DNA of 64,000 nucleotides, from positions 8,840,001 to 8,904,000 of the forward strand of contig NZ_CP091881.1 in the NCBI RefSeq assembly GCF_022163125.1, read 5' to 3'. Position 1 is the stretch's first letter. Each line of letters starts with the position of its first letter. The notes under the pieces are model-generated. The model worked only from the letters and a program-made list of their open reading frames with translations. It was not told the DNA's origin and did not search any database. Positions 26,503 through 37,300 of the stretch are shown here, in pieces. Source of the DNA: Paenibacillus sp. HWE-109 (GTDB lineage Bacteria; Bacillota; Bacilli; Paenibacillales; NBRC-103111). Both the position numbers and the translations under genes were made by a program.

Positions 26503-27474
26503 ATGTTTAAGATCAACACACCGCGCTTTAATCTGGATGGCGCTGCATCAGGGGGCGACACGTCGAGCAGTTGGATGGATGTTGCTAAATCTTCAATAGC
26601 AGAGCCTGTGGATGATGGACAACCAGGAACGGATCCGGACACAGAAGGATTAGAGCCTGCGGACATTTTAACGGACGCTGAAAATGTGGTTGAGCCCAAC
26701 AGCGACGATCAAGCGCAGGACGATAAACCTGCTGATACAACCCCGACACTTGATGATGAATCTGAGATTGACCTGGGCGAGGGACGCCAGCCCGTCAAAC
26801 TAGCAGAGCTCAAATCGGGGTACCTACGCCAAAGTGACTACACCAAGAAGACGCAAGCATTGGCAACTGAAAGACAAACGTTTGAAACCGAACGTGCTAC
26901 ATGGGAGCCGGCTAAGCAGACGGATGAATTCCTCAAGAGCAACCCTTGGCTTGCTAGTCAAATCAATGGATTCATTCAGGAGTTCAAGAGTACCGGAGCA
27001 ATTAGCCTTGAGCAAGCCATGGAGGACGTGCAATACGGCCAATACATCAATGCTCTGGTAGGCGATGTAACGAGGCTTACTCGTGAAGTCGAAACCCTAC
27101 GGGGTGAGAATGAAGGCATCAAGCTCACTAGCGAAATGACCGGGCTACAGAATGAACTGAAAGCCGAATATGGCGAGCTAGTGACGGATGACTATATCAA
27201 GACTCTCCAAGATCGTGGTAAGGCTGAAAAGCTATCAACGGCAACCTTGAGAGAGATCGCTGACGGTTATCTAACCAAGCAGCAAATGAAAGGCAACAAG
27301 CAAAACGTAACCAAAGCAACTAAAGAGGCGGAAGCCAAAACAATACAAAGCATTCAGGAAAAAAGGACGGCATTGCCACCACAGCCTAGATCAAACGGGC
27401 AGCGGCCAGCCGAACAACAAAATGATATCAGCAATATGAGCTGGTTCGATATCGCGAAGTCGTCCATGTCTTAG
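26503..27474 (+). CDS. Capsid scaffolding protein
   Basis: A 323-aa, highly charged, helical protein directly before the capsid gene, the normal place for scaffold. The N-terminal ~85 residues are acidic and disordered; residues ~110-270 are coiled coil. A SW-x-D-x-AKSS motif occurs near both ends (SSWMDVAKSS at ~25 and MSWFDIAKSS at the C-terminus). AGGAGG precedes ATG 26503. Confidence 0.82.
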   Translation: MFKINTPRFNLDGAASGGDTSSSWMDVAKSSIAEPVDDGQPGTDPDTEGLEPADILTDAENVVEPNSDDQAQDDKPADTTPTLDDESEIDLGEGRQPVKLAELKSGYLRQSDYTKKTQALATERQTFETERATWEPAKQTDEFLKSNPWLASQINGFIQEFKSTGAISLEQAMEDVQYGQYINALVGDVTRLTREVETLRGENEGIKLTSEMTGLQNELKAEYGELVTDDYIKTLQDRGKAEKLSTATLREIADGYLTKQQMKGNKQNVTKATKEAEAKTIQSIQEKRTALPPQPRSNGQRPAEQQNDISNMSWFDIAKSSMS

Positions 27475-27531
27475 GTCTGTGTGTGAGGTGATGATTCCGG
27501 AGGTCTTTTGACTGATGAAGGAGGAGCCACA

Positions 27532-28491
27532 ATGGCTGGAGGAAATTTTGACAAGTTTTTAGCATCGTTTTTACCGTTGATTCCAAAGAAAATGTACGAC
27601 AACATCATGAAGAGCTCGCCGTTAATGTACCAAATCATGAAGCTCAAGAAGAATTGGGATAGCGGCGGCGACACGATTAAGATTCACCTGAAATACAAGC
27701 ATGCGACAAACGTTGGTTCTTACCAAGGTTATGACTCGCTCGATATTACTCCACAAGATACTCGCACGGATGCTGAGTTCCGACTCAAGCAACTGTATGC
27801 GAGTATTATTTTTAATGGTTACGAAGATGCCGCAAGCTCTGGTGACTTGGCTATCTTTAAGATGGCACAAATTGCCACGGAGGATGCAGAGGCAGCGCTG
27901 AAGGATCTATTCGCGCAGCTCATCTTTAAAGATGGGACAGGTAATGCTGGTAAGGACATCCTTGGTCTTAAAGCTGCTGTCGATGATGGAACAAGTGTTG
28001 CTAACTACGGCGGTATCGCTCGCGGCACGTATACATGGTGGAAATCACAGTATGATGGAGTAGCCACAGCACTTACCGTACCTAAGATGCAATCCATGTT
28101 CCTAAAATGTTCACGCGGTGGTGTGGAGAACAAGCCGGACTTCATTGTTACCGACTTGATCCAGTTCCAAAAGTACCTTGCACTTGTTGATGGTAAAACA
28201 ACGATTCAGCAGCCGCTTGGTAAAGTTGGACAGGAGTTCGCAAACCTCGGGTTCACTCAAGTGTCCTTTATGGGTGTGCCAGTTGTTTACGATGAATATT
28301 GCCCACCAAATACGATGTATTTCCTGAATTCCAACACCTTGCAGCTGTATGTTAAGCCGGGTAAAGACTTCAAACCAACTGAAATGGTGAAGCCTGCTAA
28401 CATGGACGCCAAGGTTGGTCAAATCCTTTGGGCAGGAGAACTGATCTGCTCCGAGCCTCGTGCAAACGGTAAGATCGAGAATTTAACATAG
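27532..28491 (+). CDS. Major capsid protein
   Basis: A 319-aa protein following scaffold, with the pattern of HK97-fold capsids of podovirus-like phages (YKHATNVGSYQGYDSL..., a central long helix, and a late LGFTQVSFMGVPVVYDEYCPP strand region). GGAGGAG precedes ATG 27532 (MAGGNFDKF). It builds the icosahedral head. Confidence 0.88.
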   Translation: MAGGNFDKFLASFLPLIPKKMYDNIMKSSPLMYQIMKLKKNWDSGGDTIKIHLKYKHATNVGSYQGYDSLDITPQDTRTDAEFRLKQLYASIIFNGYEDAASSGDLAIFKMAQIATEDAEAALKDLFAQLIFKDGTGNAGKDILGLKAAVDDGTSVANYGGIARGTYTWWKSQYDGVATALTVPKMQSMFLKCSRGGVENKPDFIVTDLIQFQKYLALVDGKTTIQQPLGKVGQEFANLGFTQVSFMGVPVVYDEYCPPNTMYFLNSNTLQLYVKPGKDFKPTEMVKPANMDAKVGQILWAGELICSEPRANGKIENLT

Positions 28492-28522
28492 AACACATTA
28501 TTTTTAGTAGGAGGGGAAACGA

Positions 28523-28729
28523 ATGGCAGTTAACAATACATTTCAACCAAATGCTTTGGCGAATACATCTGGTAGAGGGACAATCACCGGTCAAGAAATG
28601 GTCGTTGAATTTCTATCAGCCAACCCAACAAACACGTCTGGTGTGCCACGTATATGGTTCAACACAACGGACTTTAAACTTTACACGTATGACGGAACTA
28701 CGCAACGTTCCTCAGCAGCACAAGCCTAA
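28523..28729 (+). CDS. Small virion protein candidate, 68 aa
   Basis: AGGAGG ahead of the ATG gives high predicted expression right after capsid. The PRIWFNTTDFKLYTYDGTTQ segment resembles short beta modules of tail fibre or decoration proteins. A strong terminator follows at once. Possibly a head decoration or minor virion protein. Confidence 0.6.
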   Translation: MAVNNTFQPNALANTSGRGTITGQEMVVEFLSANPTNTSGVPRIWFNTTDFKLYTYDGTTQRSSAAQA

Positions 28730-28753
28730 TATCTGAACAATCCGCAAGGAACT

Positions 28754-28790
28754 CAGGCCGTTCTTCTCTTCGGGGATGGACGGCCTTTTT
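28754..28790 (+). terminator. Terminator after capsid genes
   Basis: AGGCCGT (28755-28761) pairs with ACGGCCT (28780-28786) followed by five T residues. It lies between capsid and adaptor genes, so it would make capsid transcripts more abundant than tail transcripts. Confidence 0.75.
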
Positions 28791-28814
28791 GCATTTTAAC
28801 CACTAGGAGGAATA

Positions 28815-29117
28815 ATGAACATGGCAAAATTAAAATCGGAACTAGAGCGAATTGTTTTACTATTCAATGAGGGTACAAGCGATTTTGAAGGACGTTGGGA
28901 TGGCAAGGACATCCTATTAGAGCCGGGGGATTCTGTGGAAGTACAAGCGGGAGTAGCTGAACACCTTATTCAGCGTCACGAAGACGCGGATCTCCGAATT
29001 GAAGAGATTGAAAAAGAAGAGATCGAGACAAGGGAACCAGGCAATCCACTCGAAACCAATAATCGTGGTACAGCATTCGGGAAGTTGAAGAAAGCTGCAG
29101 CGAAGGATACTGAATAA
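28815..29117 (+). CDS. Hypothetical head-tail region protein, 100 aa
   Basis: AGGAGG precedes ATG 28815 (in-frame ATG 28821 also possible). Acidic, with the beta-rich pattern of small head-proximal proteins and a basic tail. It abuts the adaptor gene (shared TAATG). Confidence 0.65.
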   Translation: MNMAKLKSELERIVLLFNEGTSDFEGRWDGKDILLEPGDSVEVQAGVAEHLIQRHEDADLRIEEIEKEEIETREPGNPLETNNRGTAFGKLKKAAAKDTE

Positions 29118-29686
29118 TGGGTACCTCAACTGCTGGGCAGCTCATAGCTAAAGGCAAAGCTGAAAACGGTTATAACAACAGCGGTATAGCCACAGATCTT
29201 ACTTGGCTTGATTTCTTTAATGATGCTCTCCGTGATCTAGTGGATGATTTGAACATTGTGGACCTGCTCCCTGCCCTTGCTTTTACGGCGGGGACTCGGG
29301 AAGTCGATTTGCCGAGCGATTATTTCAGTCTCGTCGATCTATACGATGGAAATGGCACCTATGTGTGTGAACGAAGAAACTACATGCAAGCCTATCCAGC
29401 CGGGTACATGGTGATGAACCGTGGAGGTAAGTACATTATTGATCTCTACAATTACTCAAACTCGCAGTCATTCACAGGTTTGTATCAGCGATATGCAAAA
29501 GTACTGGCAGCCACAACGGATAGCCCAGAAGTCCCAACAGTTGGCGAGCGCTTTTTGATCTACTACGCCATCTCAAAAGCATTGTACAACAATAACCAAA
29601 TGGGCCAAGGACAAGAATATGAGCAGAAGTATGAACAGGAGCGCTTGAAGATTCGTAACGCTGCTGCGCGATCGAGGGGGCAGTGA
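29117..29686 (+). CDS. Head-tail adaptor (P22 gp4-like)
   Basis: A 189-aa helical protein with a central beta region (GTREVDLPSDYFSLVDLYDGNGTYV), as in podovirus adaptor/head-completion proteins that bind below the portal. Position between capsid and the hub protein agrees. Sequence-level similarity to a named family is not certain. Confidence 0.72.
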   Translation: MGTSTAGQLIAKGKAENGYNNSGIATDLTWLDFFNDALRDLVDDLNIVDLLPALAFTAGTREVDLPSDYFSLVDLYDGNGTYVCERRNYMQAYPAGYMVMNRGGKYIIDLYNYSNSQSFTGLYQRYAKVLAATTDSPEVPTVGERFLIYYAISKALYNNNQMGQGQEYEQKYEQERLKIRNAAARSRGQ

Positions 29687-29687
29687 T

Positions 29688-31286
29688 ATGAGTCGAATGA
29701 ACAAGTCTGGCAGCGGCATGGTTGAAATGGATATTCCGAGTTTCGGGGGTCTCAATACAGCCAAGACATTCTCTGAGATCGGGTTGTCTGAGTCGCCTAA
29801 GATGATGAACAACCTTCCGCGTAAGATCGGGGGCTTGTCTAAGCGTGATGGAACGATTCCATTAACAACATCAGCAATCGGAGCCATTAAGACACTCACC
29901 AACCTACGTAAGGCAGGAGTCAATACGATTCTGGCAACAGCAGGTACCACGTTGTACAAATACGCAACAGGAGCCTTTACAGGTGTGACAATGACAAATG
30001 CGTTAGCGAGTGCCAATATTGATGCTACTCAGTTCAAAGATGCGAGCAGCAATGAAGTACTCGTTATTACGGACGGTGGTGTGTTGAAGTATTTCAATGG
30101 TACGGCCGTCGCGAACGTCACTCCTGCTGCAAATGATGCTGGACCTGCACCAGCAAATGTATTGGCTACCCTGAATACAACGATGCCGCCCGTTGGCATA
30201 CTTGTGCACAACAACCGCCTAGTAATCTGGGGGACCAACACAGATCAGATTAACCACAGCAAGCCCGGGTTCTATGATTACTTCCGTGCTACGGATTATC
30301 AACGATTCGTGAAAGAGAATGACTATATAGTCCAGTGTGCAACGTTCTCCGGTGCTTTTATCGTGCTTATGCGCCGACATGTAGGAGTTCTCTTTGGAGA
30401 TGGATACACAACGCCTGCAACGAGCGAGGATTGGTCACAAGACTTTCTCGATACCACAGACGGTTGTGTTAATCCGAAGAGTGTTCAATTGGTTATATAC
30501 CCCGATGGACGAGAAGAATTGTTTTATCAATCCGATAGAGGCGTGCATGCTGTCTATACGCTTAACACGTTGTCACTGGACACATCAGCACGGTATGCAA
30601 CTAAGAGTGTGACTCAGTTTCAGATTGATTTCACATCCTTGGGAGTATCGAAAACAGAGTGGGCAAATGCGACGGCATATTTCAAAGATGGTCGATACTG
30701 GCTCATTTATAAAGTAGGGTCCGCGTGGAAAGGTCTCGTATTCGACACAATTGATCAGCAATGGCGGCCTGTGGAAAGCATAAGTGCTAATTCCTTCTAT
30801 CATGATGAAGATTACTTTTACTTTGCTGGAGATGAAGGTCATCTGAAAGTGTTTGACAGCTCGTTATATAGTGATTGGTCAACATATAACAAGGCAGTGG
30901 GTACCGGAACGCCAATCAACTGGTACTGGTACAGCAAGCTGATGACGCCTAAGTTAACCGGCTATGATCACCTTTGGGATATTCTGATGATCGAGGCGAA
31001 GCAGTTCAACCTATCATCCACTATAGATATTGAGGTCAATACCTACAGCGGCCGATATAGCTTGGTGGGAGCTCTCAAAACTGAGGTCATGATCATCGGT
31101 GTCTCGAAGATTGGTCAGGCTCAAATCCAGAACCCTAATATGACGGATTACATTAACAATGCCAAGCGAATTGGTCCTATGGGGCTAAAGGGGCAATACG
31201 CTCAAATAAAGATGACTAATAATCGTGATGAGCCTGTTGAGGTATACAGCACGAAGATGGAAGTTCGAGTAATGACGAAATACTAG
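29688..31286 (+). CDS. Tail hub/stabilisation protein (P22 gp10-like)
   Basis: A 532-aa beta-propeller-like protein. The opening IPSFGGLNTAKTFSEIGLSE..MMNNLPRKIGGLSKRDGTIPL, then repeated strands with YKYATG-, LKYFNG- and GYTTP-type blades, is typical of short-tail hub or nozzle proteins. It follows the adaptor by one base. It would cap the portal-adaptor channel and hold receptor-binding proteins. Confidence 0.75.
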   Translation: MSRMNKSGSGMVEMDIPSFGGLNTAKTFSEIGLSESPKMMNNLPRKIGGLSKRDGTIPLTTSAIGAIKTLTNLRKAGVNTILATAGTTLYKYATGAFTGVTMTNALASANIDATQFKDASSNEVLVITDGGVLKYFNGTAVANVTPAANDAGPAPANVLATLNTTMPPVGILVHNNRLVIWGTNTDQINHSKPGFYDYFRATDYQRFVKENDYIVQCATFSGAFIVLMRRHVGVLFGDGYTTPATSEDWSQDFLDTTDGCVNPKSVQLVIYPDGREELFYQSDRGVHAVYTLNTLSLDTSARYATKSVTQFQIDFTSLGVSKTEWANATAYFKDGRYWLIYKVGSAWKGLVFDTIDQQWRPVESISANSFYHDEDYFYFAGDEGHLKVFDSSLYSDWSTYNKAVGTGTPINWYWYSKLMTPKLTGYDHLWDILMIEAKQFNLSSTIDIEVNTYSGRYSLVGALKTEVMIIGVSKIGQAQIQNPNMTDYINNAKRIGPMGLKGQYAQIKMTNNRDEPVEVYSTKMEVRVMTKY

Positions 31287-31296
31287 GAGGTGCACT

Positions 31297-32403
31297 ATGG
31301 CTACGCCGGGACCAGTAAACAGGACATTATTACAGTCGTATTATCAGAATGCTGGTGATGTGTATGACGACACTAAAACAGAGGGGGCATTTGGTACTCT
31401 CGCAGATCAGTTGGATGCAAACTACGACTATACATCTGGATTAGTAGCAGGAGGGGTGTTGCAGCCTTATCCTGCTTCTTTATTTCGTCAAGCACTAATA
31501 AATGGTAACTTCGATGTATGGCAGCGAGGCACATCTTTTAATAATGCAGGTGCTTCACCTACTTACACTGTTGACCGTTTTTACATTGCGAATGCAATCG
31601 ATAATAACGTAAAAGTTTTGCAATCTAGTTCAGTTCCTAATAAGAAAAGTAAATTTTCTGCCAGGTTAGAAGTAATGACTGCAACAGCAGGTGTATCAGC
31701 TTATTCTACTTTTGCTCAGAAAATAGAAGATTACCAGTTCTTCGCAGGGCAAAAAGTAACTTTGTCAGGTTGGATAAAGTGTGATTCAGGGGCAGCGGTT
31801 ATTCCTTATCTAGCTGACGGTGTAGGGAATTATGTAGCCCCTGCAATTAATTCAACACAATGGACGTTTTTTTCATACACGGCTATATTAAATAGTTCGC
31901 CAACTGGCATATCAGTAATTTTGCAATTCAATAGGTACGGACTTGCAGTTGGTGTTGGCGTTAATATTTCACAACTTCAATTTAACGTAGGTGATTCAGC
32001 TCCAGCGTTTCAACCGAGAAGTTTTGCGGAAGAATTGGCACTGTGTCAGCGGTATTATGAGAAGAGTTATACGTATGGAACTGCTCCTGCAACAAGTGGT
32101 GCCACAACCGGAATTCAACTGTTTGTTTTACCATCAAACACAATCGCGATTAATCAGGAGTATGGAACGGTTAGTTTCAAAGTTCAAAAAAGGATTACAC
32201 CAACAGTCACAATTTATCCATTCACCACTACTGCAAATGCTGGGAGGGTATCACAAGAAAATGGAACTGATCTTCCAACTGCATCAGGAGGTACTAAGTT
32301 TGAGTCTGAACGTGGCTTCACAGTTCATAATGCTAACGGTTCTGCATTGACTACTAACTTGAATGCAATAGTATTTCATTTCGCCTCAGATGCCGAACTA
32401 TAA
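31297..32403 (+). CDS. Receptor-binding tail fibre/spike protein
   Basis: A 368-aa protein. The N-terminal ~60 residues form an attachment segment; residues ~65-240 resemble the carbohydrate-binding beta-sandwich module of phage fibres (ALINGNFDVWQRGTSF, and then FSARLE, KVTLSGWIKCD). The region LALCQRYYEKSY starts a C-terminal beta domain. It is more AT-rich than its neighbours, suggesting exchange of host-range genes. Confidence 0.78.
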   Translation: MATPGPVNRTLLQSYYQNAGDVYDDTKTEGAFGTLADQLDANYDYTSGLVAGGVLQPYPASLFRQALINGNFDVWQRGTSFNNAGASPTYTVDRFYIANAIDNNVKVLQSSSVPNKKSKFSARLEVMTATAGVSAYSTFAQKIEDYQFFAGQKVTLSGWIKCDSGAAVIPYLADGVGNYVAPAINSTQWTFFSYTAILNSSPTGISVILQFNRYGLAVGVGVNISQLQFNVGDSAPAFQPRSFAEELALCQRYYEKSYTYGTAPATSGATTGIQLFVLPSNTIAINQEYGTVSFKVQKRITPTVTIYPFTTTANAGRVSQENGTDLPTASGGTKFESERGFTVHNANGSALTTNLNAIVFHFASDAEL

Positions 32404-32414
32404 GGAGATAACAT

Positions 32415-32720
32415 ATGGACGGATACAAACACTACATTCGCATAGATACCAATAACATCGTCACACACGGCTTTTCTGACGCTTTCGAGCAACCGCAGCA
32501 GGGTGACGTTCAACTAGACGGTGAGTTTGGCCGCCACTTCCAAACACCACTCACGACAGGTCGTGGGCAATACAAGTACAAGCTTATTGATGGCATCATC
32601 ACAGAACGTACTCAAACAGAATTAGATGCTGAATGGGCAGCGCGTCCACCTGCTGAACCGTCAACAGAATCACGTTTAGCCGCAGCAGAAGCCGCATTAC
32701 TAGCCCTTATGGGACTATAA
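32415..32720 (+). CDS. Tail fibre accessory protein, 101 aa
   Basis: Starts with a beta-rich segment and ends in the short helix ESRLAAAEAALLALMGL, a pattern seen in XkdW-type and fibre-chaperone-like proteins that follow receptor-binding genes in Bacillota phages. AAGGAG precedes the ATG. Confidence 0.6.
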   Translation: MDGYKHYIRIDTNNIVTHGFSDAFEQPQQGDVQLDGEFGRHFQTPLTTGRGQYKYKLIDGIITERTQTELDAEWAARPPAEPSTESRLAAAEAALLALMGL

Positions 32721-32734
32721 AGGAGTGATGATCG

Positions 32735-32872
32735 ATGGCCTATTTTGAGTTTTTGTTGAACCAGTGGATACTTGGTAATTTAGTAGAAACGAAAGTACAA
32801 ACAGCGGTAACCAAAGGGTACATCACAACAGAACAAGCCAACGCTATACTCGCTACACCGAAAAGCGTTTAA
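32735..32872 (+). CDS. XkdX-like small protein, 45 aa
   Basis: AAAGGAG nine bases upstream of ATG 32735. The KGYITTEQANAILATPK stretch resembles the turn-helix of XkdX-type proteins that follow fibre genes. It is too short for certain assignment. Confidence 0.5.
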   Translation: MAYFEFLLNQWILGNLVETKVQTAVTKGYITTEQANAILATPKSV

Positions 32873-32889
32873 AGAAAGGAGCTCGTTAT

Positions 32890-34353
32890 ATGGCTGGCAT
32901 TAAACCGGAAAAATATCAGGATTATGTGCAGGGTAAAATTTCATATGAGGAAGCCACGGGGAATGGTCCAGCTTCTACAACAGCACCTGCAAAGGCGACG
33001 CAGCCAACAGCACCAACGAATAGCAATAGCGGTTATGGAAACGGAATTGAGAAGCCAGCAACAATGCAGCCAGGTTATGGAGGGGCCATCGCTGAGATTA
33101 TCCCGCAAGGAGGGGTTATCTCTAATCCTACGAACTATGCTGCGGCAGCTCGTCCTACGATTGATATCGGAGGGATTACAAGCGGTGTCCAAGCTGATAT
33201 TAAAAATCAAATTGATAAGCAAGTCTTAGCCGCTAACCAAGGTCTCGGGCAGATGACACAAGCTAACAATTTGGCTGTCACCGAGAATCAGAACTATCTC
33301 AATGACCAGATTGCTAAAATGACAAAACAGAAGGCTAACGATATGGACAATGCCGTGTCCTTCCAAAATCGCCGTGGTGGATTCTACAGTGGTGGTGTCG
33401 ACTATCAACAAGGACAGATCAATAACAGCTATGGCGAGGCTCAAGGCACTTTGACACGTGATATTGCCGCACGAAACCAAGACATTTGGAATCGCAACGC
33501 ATTATTAGCTCAGCAGACTGCGGAGAAGATCACACAATTGCAACAGCAGGCGCCTGATCTCATTCGCCAGCGGATTGATGAGTTAGTAAATAAACAATTG
33601 GCTGATAGAAACGCTCAGGCTGCTCAAACGGGGTATATGGCTGATGGTACACCAACAGCTCAGATGCAGCAGTATCTTGATCAGAAGAAGGCAGCTAACG
33701 ATAAAGCAATCGAAGTTGATAAAAAAGCACGTATTGACTATGCTCAGAACCTTCAGAAGACATTCGGCGTTCCTATCGTTGTTAAAAACGACTATGGCCT
33801 TATGGATGAGCAAGTTAAGGGTCTTATTCCAACGAGTGAAAAAGACAAACAAATAAAGAACGCAATCGATGTGTCAGATAAACTCGGGTATGTTACAGCG
33901 GAATTGTCACAAGCAACGGGAATTCCAGTAGGAACGCCGATGTTGGAAGCTCAGAAAATGTTAGAAAGCAATAAAATCGGCTGGTACAACGCTCAAACAT
34001 CACGCCAGAACGCCAATACCTCCGCTAATAATTCATCAGTCACAAATAGCAGATACAGTGATCAAAAGAATGCAAAAGGCTTTGAAGGTGATGTAATGGA
34101 TGAGTTGGGACAGCTCGATCCTTCTGATTATGAAGGTTGGTTAACCCAGAACCGCGGTGAAATTGTTAGGCAGATAGGTACTGACGGATATGATCGGATC
34201 AGGAAATCAGTCACTGCGCCATCGCAACAGGAGAGTAAAGCGGCTGACAGCCTGAGAACACAAGCTACAAACTTAGCAAAGAATGACCCGGGCTGGTATG
34301 ACGAAGCAAGTAGAGAGGCACTCATCCAGCAATATATGAGTTACCTCAGATAG
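32890..34353 (+). CDS. Internal virion/ejection protein 1, 487 aa
   Basis: Low-complexity N-terminus (T/A/P/S-rich to ~60), then long helices rich in Gln, Asn and Ala, like podovirus ejection proteins that form a trans-periplasmic or trans-wall conduit. It lies directly before the giant 1583-aa protein. AAAGGAG precedes the ATG. Family not named with certainty. Confidence 0.65.
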   Translation: MAGIKPEKYQDYVQGKISYEEATGNGPASTTAPAKATQPTAPTNSNSGYGNGIEKPATMQPGYGGAIAEIIPQGGVISNPTNYAAAARPTIDIGGITSGVQADIKNQIDKQVLAANQGLGQMTQANNLAVTENQNYLNDQIAKMTKQKANDMDNAVSFQNRRGGFYSGGVDYQQGQINNSYGEAQGTLTRDIAARNQDIWNRNALLAQQTAEKITQLQQQAPDLIRQRIDELVNKQLADRNAQAAQTGYMADGTPTAQMQQYLDQKKAANDKAIEVDKKARIDYAQNLQKTFGVPIVVKNDYGLMDEQVKGLIPTSEKDKQIKNAIDVSDKLGYVTAELSQATGIPVGTPMLEAQKMLESNKIGWYNAQTSRQNANTSANNSSVTNSRYSDQKNAKGFEGDVMDELGQLDPSDYEGWLTQNRGEIVRQIGTDGYDRIRKSVTAPSQQESKAADSLRTQATNLAKNDPGWYDEASREALIQQYMSYLR

Positions 34354-34362
34354 GAGGTTCTT

Positions 34363-37300
34363 ATGGCATTAGTGAGCGCAAAGGATTATCTAAATAAAAA
34401 GGATGGCAGTGGATCATCGGCTGCTGCTCCTGTTCCGTCTAAATCTAGTACTAAATCAAGTGGTGGTAACGGCCTCATCTCTGCTAGTGCTTATAAGAGT
34501 AGTAGGACGCCTACGATCAGTAGTCCCGAGTACACAGCACAAACTCTATCAGATCAACAGCAGATGGATGCAGCACAGCGAACAATGAATGATCAAGTGC
34601 AACTCACAAATGATTATCAGAAGCAATTGGAAGCAATGCAAGCAGAAGATAATCCTCAGTTGCAGTATCGCGGTGATCTCCGTACGGATTACCCGGGCGG
34701 ATGGCTTAACCCTGTAAATGATTTGAACGCACTTCGTCGTACAACAGCAGGACAATTTGTTGATAGATTCGCACAAGGGATAGGTCATACGATTGGTCTT
34801 AATGATTCTCAAATGAGCCCGCGAGCTACTACTAATAACAAGATCGCAGATAAAATTGCGGACGTCGTTGGTGGAGCTGCGGGTTTTGTTGTGAATCCCG
34901 GCATGCCAGTAGGGAACTTAGGTATAGGTGCGAACTTCTTCGAAAACCCAAAGATTGTGCAACTTGCTGAGAAAGCTGGTAATAAGGTTCAAGGACTTCT
35001 CCCTGATGCAGGGATGACTATTTCAAGGAATGGAGCTCAGATCGTAGATTCATTAGCAGGAAAGACAGTAAATAAGGCAGTGCAGGGGGCAGTGCAAGGC
35101 GGCCTTGGTGCAGCTGCCTTTTCGCCGTTTCATACATTGGAGATTGGCGGAGATGTGCGGGACATTCCGGGGCACATTCTTGAGGAGGGCATAGGCGGTG
35201 CGGCGTTCGGTGGTTTACTTGGTGCAGCAGCTCCTTCTGTTGGTAGAGCGTTGGCTGCTTTAGTAAAAAGGCGCGGTTCTTCTATTGATGATAGCTTGCT
35301 TCCATTTGAGGATGCATCCAGTTCACGGAACGTTCAACAAGCAAGGGGGGCGGCACCACAAACAGCACAGCAAGCTGCCGATCGCTTTGGGTTTATTGAT
35401 CAACGGACAGCGACGAACGGACCTCTTGCTTTGCCACCTTCAAACCGTGAAATACGCATGAATGCAGCTCAATCGCGTGGAATTAATGCTGATGGTCTTG
35501 ATCCTATCCCAGCAAGAGGTGACATTCGAACTTTCGGACTTCCTGAGCCAACAGTGGCAAGCCCAACAACAGCAAGAGTTGGACAGCCGAATATCTGGCG
35601 TGAGAAATTTGAGAATCTTGTCCGAGTGGCTAACAGCATGGATCATCCTCCAGGTCGTGAACTAGAAAGCATGGACGATCTGTGGTCGCGTATGGCCGGA
35701 CCTAAAGATCCGAGCCTTGATGAGCTCATAACTCTTGCCTATCCAAAATCAAAGGTCAAACCTGAATCCATAAGCCGCGCAAGACAGCAGCAGTATGAGC
35801 GGGATGTTGCTGGAGTGAATGGTCCAGTGAAGTCTATGAGTCAGCGGTATGATGGGGGCGTTAAAGGAGAAGCAGCAGCGCCGTTGCAACGTGATCGAAT
35901 CCTTCCAAAAGAACCGGTTGTCGAAATCACTCCGCCTACAAGAAAACTGGCACCTGTCGAAGCTACTCAACCAATAAAGCCATCTACTAAGCTGCGTCGT
36001 GGTGGTAAATTGATTTCTGCTAAGGAATTCAATGCGAGCAAAGAAGCGCCAGTCACACAGGGTGAACAGTCTTTTGTTAGCGCAAAGGATTACAAAGCTT
36101 CTCATGCTGCACCTGATGGATCGCAAGCTTATGCAGGCAATGCCATTCCATTCCGTCAAGCCGCCACTCAATCAACTCGTACCATTAACCGAAACAAGGT
36201 AGTCAGGAACATCAAGAACAATCTTGGAGTTGTGGTTGATTCTGGTAAGCTTCGTGCTGGGCGTGGCGTTCTTGGCTTATATAAGGTAAACCCTGAGGTC
36301 GTGCGTACTCGAATGGCGGAAGATATTCAGGTTATTTCTCATGAAGTTGGTCATCATCTTGATAAGAAATTCGGCTTACAAGATGCCCAATACAACAATG
36401 AATTTGCTTCTTTGATTCAGCATAATCCAGTACTCAATGTATCAGCCTATCAGCCTCATCAGCTCCCGGGCGAAGGTGTTGCGGAATATGTTCGACTCCG
36501 TCTTACTGATCCTGACGCAGCACGTCGCCTCGCTCCGAACTTTACACGCTACTTTGAAGGTAAGATTGATAAAAGAACGCTGAAAGGGCTAGAAGCTTCT
36601 CAGGCAGATGTCGATACTTGGATTACTCAAGGCGACTATAATCAGGCCAAGGGGCTCGTGGATTTCGATAGTAGCAAGGCAAAGCCGAAATTCAGTAAAG
36701 ACCGAGCATATACACGTTTTGTCGATGATCTTAATCCACTACAACTTGCTGAAAAAGCTCTAAAAGGCGCAGTCGGTAAAGGATCCGATTCACTCTACAA
36801 GATGGCCCGGTTGAGCCGAGGTATCGGCGAGCGGGCGAAGCTTGCGGTTACGCGCGGCATTTACGATGCACAGGGAAATAAGGTGAGCGAAGGACTCCGT
36901 CAGATCGTTAAGCCGCTTGAGAAGCTAGGGATCAAAGAGAAGGACTTTGCGACATACCTATCGGTTAAGCATGCAATGGATTTGAAAGCGATGGGCAAAC
37001 GTGTACCATTCACGGATGCACAGATGCAAGCTGTATTGCAAAAGCTCGACACTCCAGAAGTGCAAGCTGTTCAGAAGAAAATCATAGGCTTCAATGACAA
37101 ACTCCTTGATATTCTGGTTGATGCTCAGATCTTAACAAGCAAGTCAGTTGCTGACATGAAAAAGGAATTTCCCAATTACGTTCCTTTCTTCCGTCATTTT
37201 GAGGACGATGTCGAGGCGGGCTTCAAGAATGGCGGATACGGAGCAGGTAAATCGTTCGCCAATGTAACGAACCCGATCAAGAAAATGTCTGAGGAAGGCT

